Positions 31,749-41,111 of a DNA stretch of 51,661 nucleotides are shown in pieces. The position numbers were made by a program, and so were the translations under genes. A model generated the notes under the pieces. The model was not told the origin of the DNA. It worked only from the letters and a program-made list of their open reading frames with translations, and ran no database searches. This stretch comes from CAZAOY01 sp964486925 (GTDB lineage Bacteria > Bacillota > Clostridia > Oscillospirales > Ruminococcaceae): the NCBI GenBank assembly GCA_964486925.1, contig CAZAOY010000012.1, positions 1 through 51,661 of the forward strand. The letters are read 5' to 3'. The number at the start of each line of letters is the position of its first letter. The stretch's first letter is position 1.

Positions 31749-32660
31749 ATGGCAGGAAACGAAAAGAACGATATTTTGCTTGAATCGGGCACAAACGAGA
31801 TGGAGATTATGGAGTTTACTATCGGCAACAATATATTCGGAATAAATGTTGCTAAGGTTCGGGAGATTATGATGCCCGCGCCGGTAAAACCAATGCCGCA
31901 CGCACATCCGGCTGTTGAGGGGGTATTCAAACCACGTGATATGGTTATTACGGTAATTGATCTCCCTAGATATCTTGGTATCACTTCCGATGATGTTGAA
32001 AAGACCTTGTTTATCATTACAAACTTTAACAGAACATCTATTGCATTTAGGGTGCATACTGTAGTTGGGATAGACAGGGTATCGTGGAGCGCTATAGAGA
32101 AACCCGATAAGACTATCTATGGTGGCGATGATGGTGTGGCTACAGGTATTGCACAGTTTGAAGGTAGGCTTATTACTATACTCGACTTTGAAAAGATTGT
32201 TGCGGACATATCTCCTCAAACGGGTATACAGGTAGCGGACATCGATACATTAGGGTCACGTGCTAACAACCAGCACCCTATAATTATAGCGGAGGATTCC
32301 ATTCTGCTATCTAAGATGATAACAGAAAGCCTAAACAAAGCGGGATATACAAACCTTATCAAGTACGATAACGGTAAGGAGGCGTGGGATCATCTTCAAA
32401 GCATAAGAAATGATGAGGATCTATCGTCAAAGGTATCGCTGATTATTACCGACATTGAGATGCCGCAGATGGACGGACACAGGCTTACACGGCTTGTTAA
32501 AAATGATGAAAAGCTAAAGGGGATACCTTTAATTATCTTCTCCTCACTTATAAATGAAGCTATGTATCGAAAGGGTAAAGAGCTGGGTGCGGACGAGCAG
32601 CTTGCAAAGCCTGATATTAAGCATCTTGTAGAGGTTATTGACCATCTGGTGCAGAAGTAG
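31749..32660 (+). CDS. cheV: chemotaxis coupling/response-regulator protein CheV
   Basis: CheW domain fused to a receiver domain; couples chemoreceptors to CheA and tunes adaptation. The 303 residues start with the CheW fold (MEIMEFTIGNNIFGINVAKV, then HPAVEGVFKPRDMVITVIDL). A linker follows, then a receiver domain (PIIIAEDSILLSKM; phospho-acceptor Asp235 in ITDIEMPQMDG; conserved Ser/Lys at FSS and LAKPD). No other chemotaxis or flagellar gene is in this window. AAGGGGG precedes the ATG. Single-gene transcript with its own promoter. Confidence 0.92.
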   Translation: MAGNEKNDILLESGTNEMEIMEFTIGNNIFGINVAKVREIMMPAPVKPMPHAHPAVEGVFKPRDMVITVIDLPRYLGITSDDVEKTLFIITNFNRTSIAFRVHTVVGIDRVSWSAIEKPDKTIYGGDDGVATGIAQFEGRLITILDFEKIVADISPQTGIQVADIDTLGSRANNQHPIIIAEDSILLSKMITESLNKAGYTNLIKYDNGKEAWDHLQSIRNDEDLSSKVSLIITDIEMPQMDGHRLTRLVKNDEKLKGIPLIIFSSLINEAMYRKGKELGADEQLAKPDIKHLVEVIDHLVQK

Positions 32661-32710
32661 GGTTTGATACAAAGTTCACAAAAGATTAATAAAAAAGGTT
32701 GCTAATTGTC

Positions 32711-32739
32711 TTGACATATTGACTAATACGATATATAAT
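32711..32739 (+). promoter_or_regulatory. consensus sigma-A promoter of pckG
   Basis: TTGACA (32711-32716) and TATAAT (32734-32739) with 17 bp between: a perfect vegetative promoter. The leader is about 130 nt and AT-rich. Confidence 0.85.
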
Positions 32740-32874
32740 TGTAGTTGAGGAAGATTGGTTTTTTATACTATTTTGTTTGGAAAATTTGTAAAATAATTAG
32801 CTTAACTGGGTAGTAAAAGCCGCTTCAAAAAGCAAATAAATAATATACCTGCAATTCGAGAGGAGAAGTACAAA

Positions 32875-34641
32875 ATGTTAACAAATAACAAGAATGTTCT
32901 TTCGTGGGTTGAAGAAATGGTTGCTCTTTGCAAACCAGACAATGTAGTTTGGATTGACGGAAGCGAACAACAACTTAACGAGCTTAGAAAGCAAAGCATT
33001 GAAAGTAAGGAAATCTTACCTTTAAACGAAGAAAAATTACCTGGATGTTATATCCACAGAACTGCGGTAAATGACGTAGCTCGTGTAGAACATAGAACCT
33101 TTATCTGTTCTAAGAATGAAGCGGATGCAGGCCCTACTAATAACTGGTGGGATCCTAAAGAAGCTTATGATAAGCTATCTTCAATGTTTGATGGTGTTAT
33201 GAAGGGTAGAACAATGTATGTTATCCCTTACCTAATGGGTCCTGATGGTTCTCCTCTTGCTAAGGCTGGGGTTGAGGTATCCGACTCTATCTATGTTGTA
33301 CTTAATATGGACATCATGACTAGAATGGGTAAAGTTGCACTTGATAACCTAGGCGAAACTTCAAACGACTTTGTTCGTGGTCTACACTCAAAGGCACAGA
33401 TCGATGAAGAAAACAGATATATCTGTCACTTCCCTGAAGATAACGCTATCTGGTCTATTAACTCTGGTTACGGCGGTAACGTACTACTAGGTAAAAAATG
33501 TTTTGCACTTAGAATTGCTTCTTATCAAGGTAAGAACGAAGGCTGGATGGCTGAACACATGCTTATCCTTGGTCTTGAAAATCCTAAGGGTGAAGTTAAA
33601 TATATCGCTGCGGCATTCCCGTCTGCTTGTGGTAAAACAAACCTTGCAATGCTAATTCCACCAGAAATTTATACCGAAAAAGGATATAAGGTTTGGTGTG
33701 TTGGTGATGATATCGCTTGGCTTCGTCAAGGTGAAGACGGAAGACTTTGGGCAATTAACCCTGAAAATGGTTTCTTTGGTGTTGCTCCTGGTACTAACGA
33801 TAAATCTAACCCTAATGCGCTTGCATCAACTAAGAAGAACACAATCTTTACAAACGTTGTGCATAACCTTGATGATAACACTGTATGGTGGGAAGGTCTA
33901 GATAAAAATCCTCCTACAAATGCATTAAACTGGAAGGGCGAAAAATGGGATGCAACCTCTGCTGAAAAGGGTGCTCATCCAAACAGTCGCTTTACTTCTC
34001 CTGCTAAAAACTGTCCTTGCATAAGCTCTGAGTTTAACAGCCCTAACGGTGTTCCTATCTCTGCTATCGTATTCGGTGGACGTCGTGCTAAGACTGCTCC
34101 TCTTGTATATCAATCATTTGACTGGGCACATGGTGTGTTTGTTGGATCGATTATGGCTTCTGAAACTACCGCTGCTGCTACCGGTGCTGTTGGTGTGGTT
34201 CGTCGTGACCCTATGGCTATGCTACCGTTCTGCGGATATCATATGGGTGACTACTTCAAACATTGGTTAGAGATGGGCGAAAAATTAGGTGATAAAGCTC
34301 CTAAGATCTTTAACGTTAACTGGTTTAGAACCGATGATGAAGGCAAGTTCATCTGGCCTGGATTCGGCGATAACATGCGTGTACTTTCTTGGATTATCGA
34401 TCGTTGCGATGGTAACGTTGAAGCGGTAGAAACTCCAATCGGATATGAGCCTAAGGCGTCTGATATTAACGTTGAAGGACTAGATATCGATACTGCTGTA
34501 GTTGAAGGATTACTTGTAGTTGATACTGACCTTTGGAAGGAAGAAGCAAAGGGTATCCATGAATTCTACGGTAAGTTTGGTGATAGACTACCTGCTAAGC
34601 TTAATGAAGAACTAGCTAACCTTGAAAAAAGACTTGGTTAA
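32875..34641 (+). CDS. pckG: phosphoenolpyruvate carboxykinase (GTP)
   Basis: Interconverts oxaloacetate and PEP with GTP/GDP; works in gluconeogenesis or as an anaplerotic, energy-conserving step in fermenters that make succinate or propionate. The 588 residues fit the GTP family. The kinase P-loop is AAFPSACGKTNLAM with the reactive Cys252. Other markers are KNEADAGPTNNWWDP, the mobile lid region and YQSFDWAHGVFVGSIMASET. The codon choice is cleaner and more repetitive (GGT, CTT, GAA) than in its neighbours, which with the perfect promoter implies very high expression. GAGAGGAG precedes the ATG. Monocistronic. Confidence 0.95.
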   Translation: MLTNNKNVLSWVEEMVALCKPDNVVWIDGSEQQLNELRKQSIESKEILPLNEEKLPGCYIHRTAVNDVARVEHRTFICSKNEADAGPTNNWWDPKEAYDKLSSMFDGVMKGRTMYVIPYLMGPDGSPLAKAGVEVSDSIYVVLNMDIMTRMGKVALDNLGETSNDFVRGLHSKAQIDEENRYICHFPEDNAIWSINSGYGGNVLLGKKCFALRIASYQGKNEGWMAEHMLILGLENPKGEVKYIAAAFPSACGKTNLAMLIPPEIYTEKGYKVWCVGDDIAWLRQGEDGRLWAINPENGFFGVAPGTNDKSNPNALASTKKNTIFTNVVHNLDDNTVWWEGLDKNPPTNALNWKGEKWDATSAEKGAHPNSRFTSPAKNCPCISSEFNSPNGVPISAIVFGGRRAKTAPLVYQSFDWAHGVFVGSIMASETTAAATGAVGVVRRDPMAMLPFCGYHMGDYFKHWLEMGEKLGDKAPKIFNVNWFRTDDEGKFIWPGFGDNMRVLSWIIDRCDGNVEAVETPIGYEPKASDINVEGLDIDTAVVEGLLVVDTDLWKEEAKGIHEFYGKFGDRLPAKLNEELANLEKRLG

Positions 34642-34688
34642 ATTATAGTCGATAGATTGCTAATTAAGCAATTAGATGTCGCTAATCT

Positions 34689-34718
34689 AAAACCCTCGAT
34701 GTATTTCGGGGGTTTTTT
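34689..34718 (+). terminator. intrinsic terminator of pckG
   Basis: 11-bp stem (34689-34699 with 34706-34716, one G-U pair), 6-nt loop, then a run of T to 34718. Confidence 0.92.
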
Positions 34719-34739
34719 GCTATTTAAGAGATAGTAGTA

Positions 34740-34768
34740 TTGACAAAAGTTGCAAAATACAGTATAAT
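34740..34768 (+). promoter_or_regulatory. consensus sigma-A promoter of alaS
   Basis: TTGACA (34740-34745) and TATAAT (34763-34768) with 17 bp between. It lies about 320 bp upstream of alaS. Confidence 0.85.
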
Positions 34769-34774
34769 TAGTGT

Positions 34775-35088
34775 AATATCATATTAATTGGGCAATTATA
34801 TGTTACATTTTTTAACCTAACGTTTGTGAGGTTAGTAAAACGCTAATGCATAATATTTTATTGCGCAGTTATACACTATATTGAATGAATATTTATAGAT
34901 ATGAAGTATGTAGATCCTTGCACTATCGTTTATGAGCGGGGGATTAGGATACTGATTAATGCAATAATTTAGAAGGGACATTGCGTACTGATCGTTAGCT
35001 ACTTTCAAAAGGATATACCACATGGGCTATAGTGCCCTACAACCGGATCTTTGGATAGCAGAACATCAGCGCTGTGAAGTAGAATAGT
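34775..35088 (+). promoter_or_regulatory. ~315-nt alaS leader with long-range pairing
   Basis: No ORF with a ribosome binding site. AGATCC (34912-34917) pairs with GGATCT (35045-35050). CACTAT (34921-34926) pairs with ATAGTG (35029-35034). Inside, GCAAT/ATTGC (34961-34965 with 34980-34984). An upstream hairpin is TAACCT/AGGTTA (34813-34818 with 34829-34834). The T-box core (AGGGTGG-N-ACCGCG) is absent and no intrinsic terminator is visible. So this is either a novel leader structure or a small RNA sharing the promoter. Confidence 0.45.
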
Positions 35089-37746
35089 ATGAAATGGACA
35101 GGGCTTAATGAATTACGGGAGATATTTCTCTCCTTCTTTGAATCAAAGGGACACACAAGACTAAAGAGCTTTCCGCTGTTACCTCAAGGGGACAACAGTT
35201 TACTACTGATTAACTCAGGGATGGCGCCCCTTAAAAAGTTTTTCTCTGGGCAGGAAGTGCCGCCAAATACAAAGGCGACATCATGTCAAAAATGTATTAG
35301 AACCCCTGATATTGAGCGGGTGGGAAAGACCTCACGTCATGGTACCTACTTTGAAATGCTTGGAAACTTCTCCTTCGGGGATTACTTCAAAACCGAAGCT
35401 ACTGCATGGGCATGGGAGTTTTGTACAAAGGTACTGGATCTACCTGTTGACAGAATCTGGATATCCATCTATCAAGATGATGATGAAGCGTTTGATATCT
35501 GGACAAAGAAGGTAGGTATCCCTGCTGATAGAATAGTTAGACTAGGAAAAGAGGACAACTTCTGGGAGATTGGAACAGGCCCTTGCGGACCTTGTTCAGA
35601 GCTATATTATGACAGAGGGGTAGAGCATGGTTGCGATAGCCCTAGCTGTGCTGTGGGTTGTGACTGTGATAGATTTGTTGAGTTTTGGAATTTAGTATTC
35701 ACCCAGTTTGACAGTGACGGAAACGGTAACTACACCCCGCTTGCAAAGCCAAATATCGATACAGGGATGGGACTTGAACGTCTTGCATGTATAATGCAGG
35801 GGGTGGATAACCTGTTTGAGGTAGATACTGTAGCGAACATTATGAACCATATCTGCCGAATCGCAGGTGTGGAGTACAAAAAGGATGATAACACCGATGT
35901 ATCTCTACGTGTAATAACCGACCATATTAGAAGCACCTGCTTTATGATTGCGGATGGGATTATCGCTTCAAACGAGGGGCGTGGGTATGTTTTACGTAGA
36001 TTACTACGTCGTGCGGCTAGACATGGAAGGCTTATTGGGATCAACCGTCCATTCCTATATGAGGTGGTGGATACAGTGGTTTCGGAGAACAAGCTGGCAT
36101 ATCCGGAACTGGTTGAAAAACAGAAGTATATTAAAAACGCAGTACGTAGGGAAGAGGAAAGCTTTGATAGAACTATAGGTAAGGGAGTTGAGATGCTTAC
36201 CGCTATTATCGATGCTATGGATATAGAGGATATCGAGGATGACAAGCGTATGCTATCCGGTGAGGACGCATTTAAGCTGTACGACACCTATGGCTTCCCT
36301 ATTGACCTAACAAGAGAGATAGTTTCAGAACGAAACATTCCAATAGATGAAGAACATTTTACGCAGCTAATGCAGGCTCAAAGGGATAGGGCACGTCAGG
36401 CGAGGTTGTCTAACGATATTATCTCATGGAGTGAGGATTCCTTTAACATTGAAGCCGATCCTACTGTCTTTGTAGGTTACGATACCCTTACAGCTACGGC
36501 TAAGGTGGTAGCGTTAGCAAACGGCGAGGAGCTTACCGCTACTGCATTTGAGGGCGAGGATGTTGTGATTGTTACCGATACCACCCCATTCTACGCTACA
36601 GGCGGCGGACAGGTAACGGATATAGGAAGGATTATTACCGCTGACGGTGAGATCGAAGTTTTAGGGGTTTCTAAAGGCGGTAAGGGTCATTACTTCCATA
36701 GCGGTAGGGTGGTAAAGGGTAGCATTGCTGTATCTCAGGAGGTTACCTTAGAGGTAGATAGCCAAACAAGACAGGCGATAATGAGAAACCATACAGCGGC
36801 TCATCTACTCCAAAAGGCGCTTAACAAGGTACTTGGGGATCATGTTCACCAGGCAGGACAGCTAGTAGATGATAAGCGTGTTCGATTTGATTTCTCTCAT
36901 TTTGAGGCTATGACCAAAAAACAAATTCAAGAGGTTGAAATGCTGGTAAACTCTGCTATCCTAGCAGGGGTGGATGTTAAGGTGTACGAGGCTGATATTG
37001 AAACGGCGAAGCGAAATGGTGCTACGGCACTATTTGGAGAGAAGTACGGTGATGTGGTACGTGTTGTAGATGCGGGGGATTATTCCATCGAACTATGTGG
37101 TGGTACCCATGTGGACAATACTGCAAAGATTGCATTATTTAAGATTATCAGCGAAAGCTCTGCGGCGGCGGGTGTTAGAAGAATCGAGGCTACTACCGGC
37201 CTTGGTGTGCTAAACATGTTAAACGACACTATATCGGTGATAACTAAGACTTCATCCTTGATGAAGCTATCTAACTCTAGCGAGCTTGTATCTAAAACAG
37301 GGCTTATTATGCAGGAGATAAAGGATAAAAACAGTGAGATAGAAGCTTTAAATCAGCGGCTTGCTGACCTTAAGGTAGACGGACTATTTGCAAGTGTGCA
37401 GTCGGTAGCGGGTGTTAACTACTTTAGTGCGCTGATTAGCGGGACTAAATCGGAAGCTCTTAAGGTTATGGGCGACAAGATTAAGGATAAGGCGGTAAAC
37501 GGAGTAGCGCTTATTGTAGGGACATATCAGGGTAAGGCTACTATGATGTGTGTCTGTGGTAAGGAGGCTATTGCGAAGAAAGCCCACGCAGGAAAGATTG
37601 TTGCAAAGGCGGCGGCAATTACCGGAGGTAAAGGCGGCGGTTCGGTTGACAGGGCGATGGCTGGTGTTGTTGATCAGTTTAAGATTGACGAGGCTTTAGC
37701 AGCACTTCCTTCTATTATAGAAGAGGTTATTGCCAGCGCAAGGTAG
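35089..37746 (+). CDS. alaS: alanyl-tRNA synthetase
   Basis: Charges tRNA-Ala and edits mis-charged Ser/Gly. The 885 residues comprise the class II catalytic core (LREIFLSFFESKGHTRL, then GNFSFGDYFKTEA). The tRNA-recognition domain and the editing domain follow; the zinc/editing residues are NHTAAHLL (H-x3-H) and CGGTHVDN. The end is the C-Ala domain with GGKGGGSVDRAMAG. Length is normal. Upstream the leader lacks a typical ribosome binding site right before the ATG (GAAGTAGAATAGTATG), so the start is supported mainly by homology. comEC follows after 72 nt containing a hairpin. Confidence 0.96.
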   Translation: MKWTGLNELREIFLSFFESKGHTRLKSFPLLPQGDNSLLLINSGMAPLKKFFSGQEVPPNTKATSCQKCIRTPDIERVGKTSRHGTYFEMLGNFSFGDYFKTEATAWAWEFCTKVLDLPVDRIWISIYQDDDEAFDIWTKKVGIPADRIVRLGKEDNFWEIGTGPCGPCSELYYDRGVEHGCDSPSCAVGCDCDRFVEFWNLVFTQFDSDGNGNYTPLAKPNIDTGMGLERLACIMQGVDNLFEVDTVANIMNHICRIAGVEYKKDDNTDVSLRVITDHIRSTCFMIADGIIASNEGRGYVLRRLLRRAARHGRLIGINRPFLYEVVDTVVSENKLAYPELVEKQKYIKNAVRREEESFDRTIGKGVEMLTAIIDAMDIEDIEDDKRMLSGEDAFKLYDTYGFPIDLTREIVSERNIPIDEEHFTQLMQAQRDRARQARLSNDIISWSEDSFNIEADPTVFVGYDTLTATAKVVALANGEELTATAFEGEDVVIVTDTTPFYATGGGQVTDIGRIITADGEIEVLGVSKGGKGHYFHSGRVVKGSIAVSQEVTLEVDSQTRQAIMRNHTAAHLLQKALNKVLGDHVHQAGQLVDDKRVRFDFSHFEAMTKKQIQEVEMLVNSAILAGVDVKVYEADIETAKRNGATALFGEKYGDVVRVVDAGDYSIELCGGTHVDNTAKIALFKIISESSAAAGVRRIEATTGLGVLNMLNDTISVITKTSSLMKLSNSSELVSKTGLIMQEIKDKNSEIEALNQRLADLKVDGLFASVQSVAGVNYFSALISGTKSEALKVMGDKIKDKAVNGVALIVGTYQGKATMMCVCGKEAIAKKAHAGKIVAKAAAITGGKGGGSVDRAMAGVVDQFKIDEALAALPSIIEEVIASAR

Positions 37747-37758
37747 AATAGAATTAAT

Positions 37759-37793
37759 TATAGAGATAGCGCCTATATGGAGTTATCTCTATA
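37759..37793 (+). repeat. 10-bp hairpin between alaS and comEC
   Basis: TATAGAGATA (37759-37768) pairs with TATCTCTATA (37784-37793) around a 15-nt loop. No T run follows, so it is probably a processing or attenuating hairpin rather than a terminator. Confidence 0.5.
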
Positions 37794-37818
37794 CAGGTTA
37801 TATTAGGAGGTTTTAAAG

Positions 37819-40059
37819 ATGCTCCTTAAGGTGAAGCGAAAGGTTGCGGTACTAGGGTTTTTATATCTGGCGGCGGCGCTTATCGCTTCTTATTTTCGTG
37901 TGGATATACAAAAAGCAATATATCTATTTATCGGGATCGGTCTTGGTGGTTTTCTTTGCTACTTTCTGGACAAGAGGTATCTTAGGGTTTTTACCTGTAT
38001 GGCTTGTGTTATAGTAATAGCGGTTTTAAGCATTGCGGTAAGGTACAACAGATTTTTGCAGGTGGACAAGCTTTCAAATACGACACAAGAGATAAAGGGT
38101 GTAGTGGTGGATGTATCTACACTGGATAACGTCTATAACAAGGTGGTTTTCTACCTTCCTAAAGAGGAGAATGGGTATCTTCCTTATAGTACCACAATTG
38201 AGATAGGAACCTACGAATATCTAGATGTTGGAAAGAGCCTTAGCACCACGGTACTACTCGAGAGTGTGGAGAATGAGGATTCTAGCTTTCTTTATAACAA
38301 GATGTTAGGTAAGAACATCTATCTCAAAGGTGTTTCATATGCGGGGTTTAAGCTAATTCCACCAATCAGTTTGCCACTGAATCGTACTCTACAATGCTGG
38401 TTTGTCAGCGTTAGGGAGAGTATTAGTCAAAAGATAGATATGTTTATCAACCCGCAGGAGGCGGGGATGTTTAAGTCGCTTATACTAGGGGATCGCTCCG
38501 ACATGGATTATGGGGTTAATCTGGATTTTGCGTTTGCTAATCTCGCCCATATGCTAGCGATATCGGGACTTCATATCGGGATAATCGCTACCATCCTAAA
38601 ATCCATCTTTGACTCCTTTACGATACATAAATTCCTTAGTAACATAATGGTGATACTAATTACCTGGGGATTTGTTCTGCTTACCGGTGCGCAAAACTCT
38701 ACTATAAGGGCGGCGATTATGGTTACCCTGTCGTTATCTGCCTATATTATAGGGGAATATTCGGACTCGATTACTGCGTTAGGGGTATCGGTGGTAGTTA
38801 TACTTGCCGTAAATCCATTTGCCGCATTCGATATGGGGCTTACACTTTCTGTGCTTGCAACCCTAGGGGCGATTCTATCAGTACAGGCGGTTGCAAGCTT
38901 TATTGAGCGAAACAAGATACAGCACAAGCTACTGCGAAACCGATTTGTGGTGATGTACCTTAACACTGTAGCGATTACGGTAGGGGCGACAATAGCGTTA
39001 ATACCGTTTTATGTGCTTGTGTTTAAACAGCTGTCGTTAACAGTACTTATAACAAATTTTATCTTAACACCCGTGCTTTATCTTATATTAATCTTTGGGT
39101 TTAGCTTTATTGTGGTTTCGATACCATATTCAGTAGCGTTTTTAATGTTATATAGGGTATTAGGTCAGATAGTGAACAGTCTATGTGAGATACTGATCAC
39201 TTCTGTCGGCTTTGTATCTAAGCTTTCGGCGGTTTCTATCTCCTTTAAAAATGATGTGGCGGTTATCTGGCTTGTATTTACCGTGATAGCCGGATTTGTT
39301 GCGTTTAGGTCAAAGCTGTTAAAGTGGCGGGTTCAGACGGTAGGATTTGTTATGGTGTATCTGGTCTGTGGGATAACCCTTACCTGGTGGTACAGCTATA
39401 ATACGGTAGAGGTTATAACCTTTAGCAGTAAACGTGCAGGCGCTATTGCGGTTGTATATCAGAACAAAGCTGATATAATAAACGTTAAGGACGATAGCTT
39501 TCTTGAGTATCGTATTACCAAGTATCTACGGGAACGCGGGGTTTCTAAGGTTAACAGATATATTAATCTTGATTACGACGGCAAGCAAGTCAAGGTCGAT
39601 AACCAGTACCTTATTAAGACCTTAGAGGTCAAAGAATGTTACCTAGACGCAAAGAGGTTTAATCCTTATCAGGATGACAGTATGCCTATAAATAATATTA
39701 TCCCCACTAAGGCGGTTGATGTAGGTCAGCTTAACGGACAAAGGTTTGGCGGCGCTGTTTCTTATGAGGTGGATACAGAGCTTAGTGAGCAGGGTGTGTA
39801 TGGTATAACCGTTAATGCCTTCGATAGGCAGGTGCTTATTACTCCACGGATTAGCTCTAAACAGACACATGATCTTTATATCATGTACGCAAACTATATA
39901 CAGGAAAAGCAGAGGATAAAGTCCGATAGGGTTATCCTGTTTGATGGGATAAGCGTTGACAAGACAAAGCTAAACTATGTGTACGATAAAAAGGACGGGG
40001 TGTACAAAACCGTTATTAGCAAGGATGATATTACCGTTTTGGAGGACTCATACTACTAG
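37819..40059 (+). CDS. comEC: ComEC/Rec2-type DNA uptake channel protein, degenerate hydrolase domain
   Basis: Membrane channel for single-stranded DNA uptake. The 746 residues show an N-terminal DUF4131-like region, then the Competence domain with AHMLAISGLHIGIIATIL and about ten membrane segments to about residue 520. In typical ComEC a C-terminal metallo-beta-lactamase domain follows, with DVGQGDA and a H-x-H-x-D-H metal motif. Here the corresponding part (from about 528: VITFSSKRAGAIAVVYQNKADIINV) has the strand pattern of that domain but no H-x-H-x-D-H. The hydrolase activity is therefore probably lost. GGAGG precedes the ATG. holA follows at 14 nt. Confidence 0.88.
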   Translation: MLLKVKRKVAVLGFLYLAAALIASYFRVDIQKAIYLFIGIGLGGFLCYFLDKRYLRVFTCMACVIVIAVLSIAVRYNRFLQVDKLSNTTQEIKGVVVDVSTLDNVYNKVVFYLPKEENGYLPYSTTIEIGTYEYLDVGKSLSTTVLLESVENEDSSFLYNKMLGKNIYLKGVSYAGFKLIPPISLPLNRTLQCWFVSVRESISQKIDMFINPQEAGMFKSLILGDRSDMDYGVNLDFAFANLAHMLAISGLHIGIIATILKSIFDSFTIHKFLSNIMVILITWGFVLLTGAQNSTIRAAIMVTLSLSAYIIGEYSDSITALGVSVVVILAVNPFAAFDMGLTLSVLATLGAILSVQAVASFIERNKIQHKLLRNRFVVMYLNTVAITVGATIALIPFYVLVFKQLSLTVLITNFILTPVLYLILIFGFSFIVVSIPYSVAFLMLYRVLGQIVNSLCEILITSVGFVSKLSAVSISFKNDVAVIWLVFTVIAGFVAFRSKLLKWRVQTVGFVMVYLVCGITLTWWYSYNTVEVITFSSKRAGAIAVVYQNKADIINVKDDSFLEYRITKYLRERGVSKVNRYINLDYDGKQVKVDNQYLIKTLEVKECYLDAKRFNPYQDDSMPINNIIPTKAVDVGQLNGQRFGGAVSYEVDTELSEQGVYGITVNAFDRQVLITPRISSKQTHDLYIMYANYIQEKQRIKSDRVILFDGISVDKTKLNYVYDKKDGVYKTVISKDDITVLEDSYY

Positions 40060-40073
40060 AAAGGGGGGTGCAT

Positions 40074-41111
40074 ATGGCGCTTTTACAGGATACAGAGCTT
40101 GAAAGGGACGTAAAAAAGGGCGAGATCAAAGGTATTTACTTTTTATATGGCGCGGAGTATACAGGGATAGAACGTGTTGTAAGCCGTATAATAAAAAAGA
40201 CAGTTTCGCAGGAGTTTTCTTCCTTTAATCTGCAAAAGCTAGATGAAAAGGCAAGGGCGTTTGAGATATCGGATGGATACAGCGCCTTCCCGCTTATGGG
40301 CTCTAGGCGGTGTATAACCGTTAAAAATTTTGATTTTGATGGGATTGACAACAACGAATTTAAGGAGCTTGTGTCGGTGCTTGAAAACCCTAATGATACT
40401 ACTGTACTTGTATTTTTCTATGTTAACAAGGAGATTGATGTTAAGAAGAGCCGTTACAAAAAGATTATCGAGCTAGTACAAAAGCAGGGTGTAGTAACGG
40501 TGTTTTCCCCTAAGGACAGGGCTTATATTAGGCGGTATATACTAGACAGCTGTAAGAGGTATAATGTTGATATTGAAAGTAGTGTGGCTAACAGTATTAT
40601 CGATAGGTGCAGAGAAAACCTAAGCGTGGTAAGGACGGAGTTAGACAAGCTGATAATGTCGTCGGTGGGTAACGATGGAGGGAGGATTACCGCAGAGGCG
40701 GTAAGGCTTTTGTGTGTGCAGACGCTGGAGGATTCGGTATTCGATCTGGCAAATAGCATTATCCAGAATAGATATAAGCAGACCTTTAATCTGTTAAACA
40801 GTATTCTAGTGCAAAAATCAGAACCTATTGCCATTATAGGAGCGCTTAACATGGCATTCACCGATATATATAGAGCAAAGCTAGGGGCACTCAAAAACTA
40901 TCCTGCCGCCCAGATTGTAAAGGATTTTTCCTACAACCCACGCAGAGAGTTTGTAATACGAAATGGCATTACCACCGCTAACAAATTTTCATTAAAGCGG
41001 TTTAACCTATGGTTTACCATACTGCTAGAAACTGATATACAGCTAAAGTCCTCACGTATGGACAACAGGATTATCCTAGAACAGATGATTGGCAGGTTGT
41101 TACAGTCATGA
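40074..41111 (+). CDS. holA: DNA polymerase III delta subunit
   Basis: Opens the sliding clamp within the clamp loader. The 345 residues begin with the delta N-domain (GIYFLYGAEYTGIERVVSRI) and match the family through the helical collar domain. ATG 40074 is preceded by AAGGGGGG with a 5-nt gap; a GTG at 40068 is within that site and unlikely. The stop TGA is the only TGA stop in the window and overlaps the ATG of the next gene (ATGA), showing translational coupling. comEC-holA adjacency is common in Firmicutes. Confidence 0.92.
   Translation: MALLQDTELERDVKKGEIKGIYFLYGAEYTGIERVVSRIIKKTVSQEFSSFNLQKLDEKARAFEISDGYSAFPLMGSRRCITVKNFDFDGIDNNEFKELVSVLENPNDTTVLVFFYVNKEIDVKKSRYKKIIELVQKQGVVTVFSPKDRAYIRRYILDSCKRYNVDIESSVANSIIDRCRENLSVVRTELDKLIMSSVGNDGGRITAEAVRLLCVQTLEDSVFDLANSIIQNRYKQTFNLLNSILVQKSEPIAIIGALNMAFTDIYRAKLGALKNYPAAQIVKDFSYNPRREFVIRNGITTANKFSLKRFNLWFTILLETDIQLKSSRMDNRIILEQMIGRLLQS

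Noticed and set aside
34832..35023. 63-aa minus-strand open frame in the alaS leader
   Set aside because: No start signals and AT-driven composition.
34775..35088. T-box riboswitch ahead of alaS
   Set aside because: The invariant AGGGTGG-N-ACCGCG core and a terminator/antiterminator pair are absent; GAAGGGACATTGCG is only a superficial resemblance.
35730..36287. 185-aa open frame on the minus strand inside alaS
   Set aside because: Shadow of the conserved synthetase; Ser-rich, no homology pattern, no start signals.
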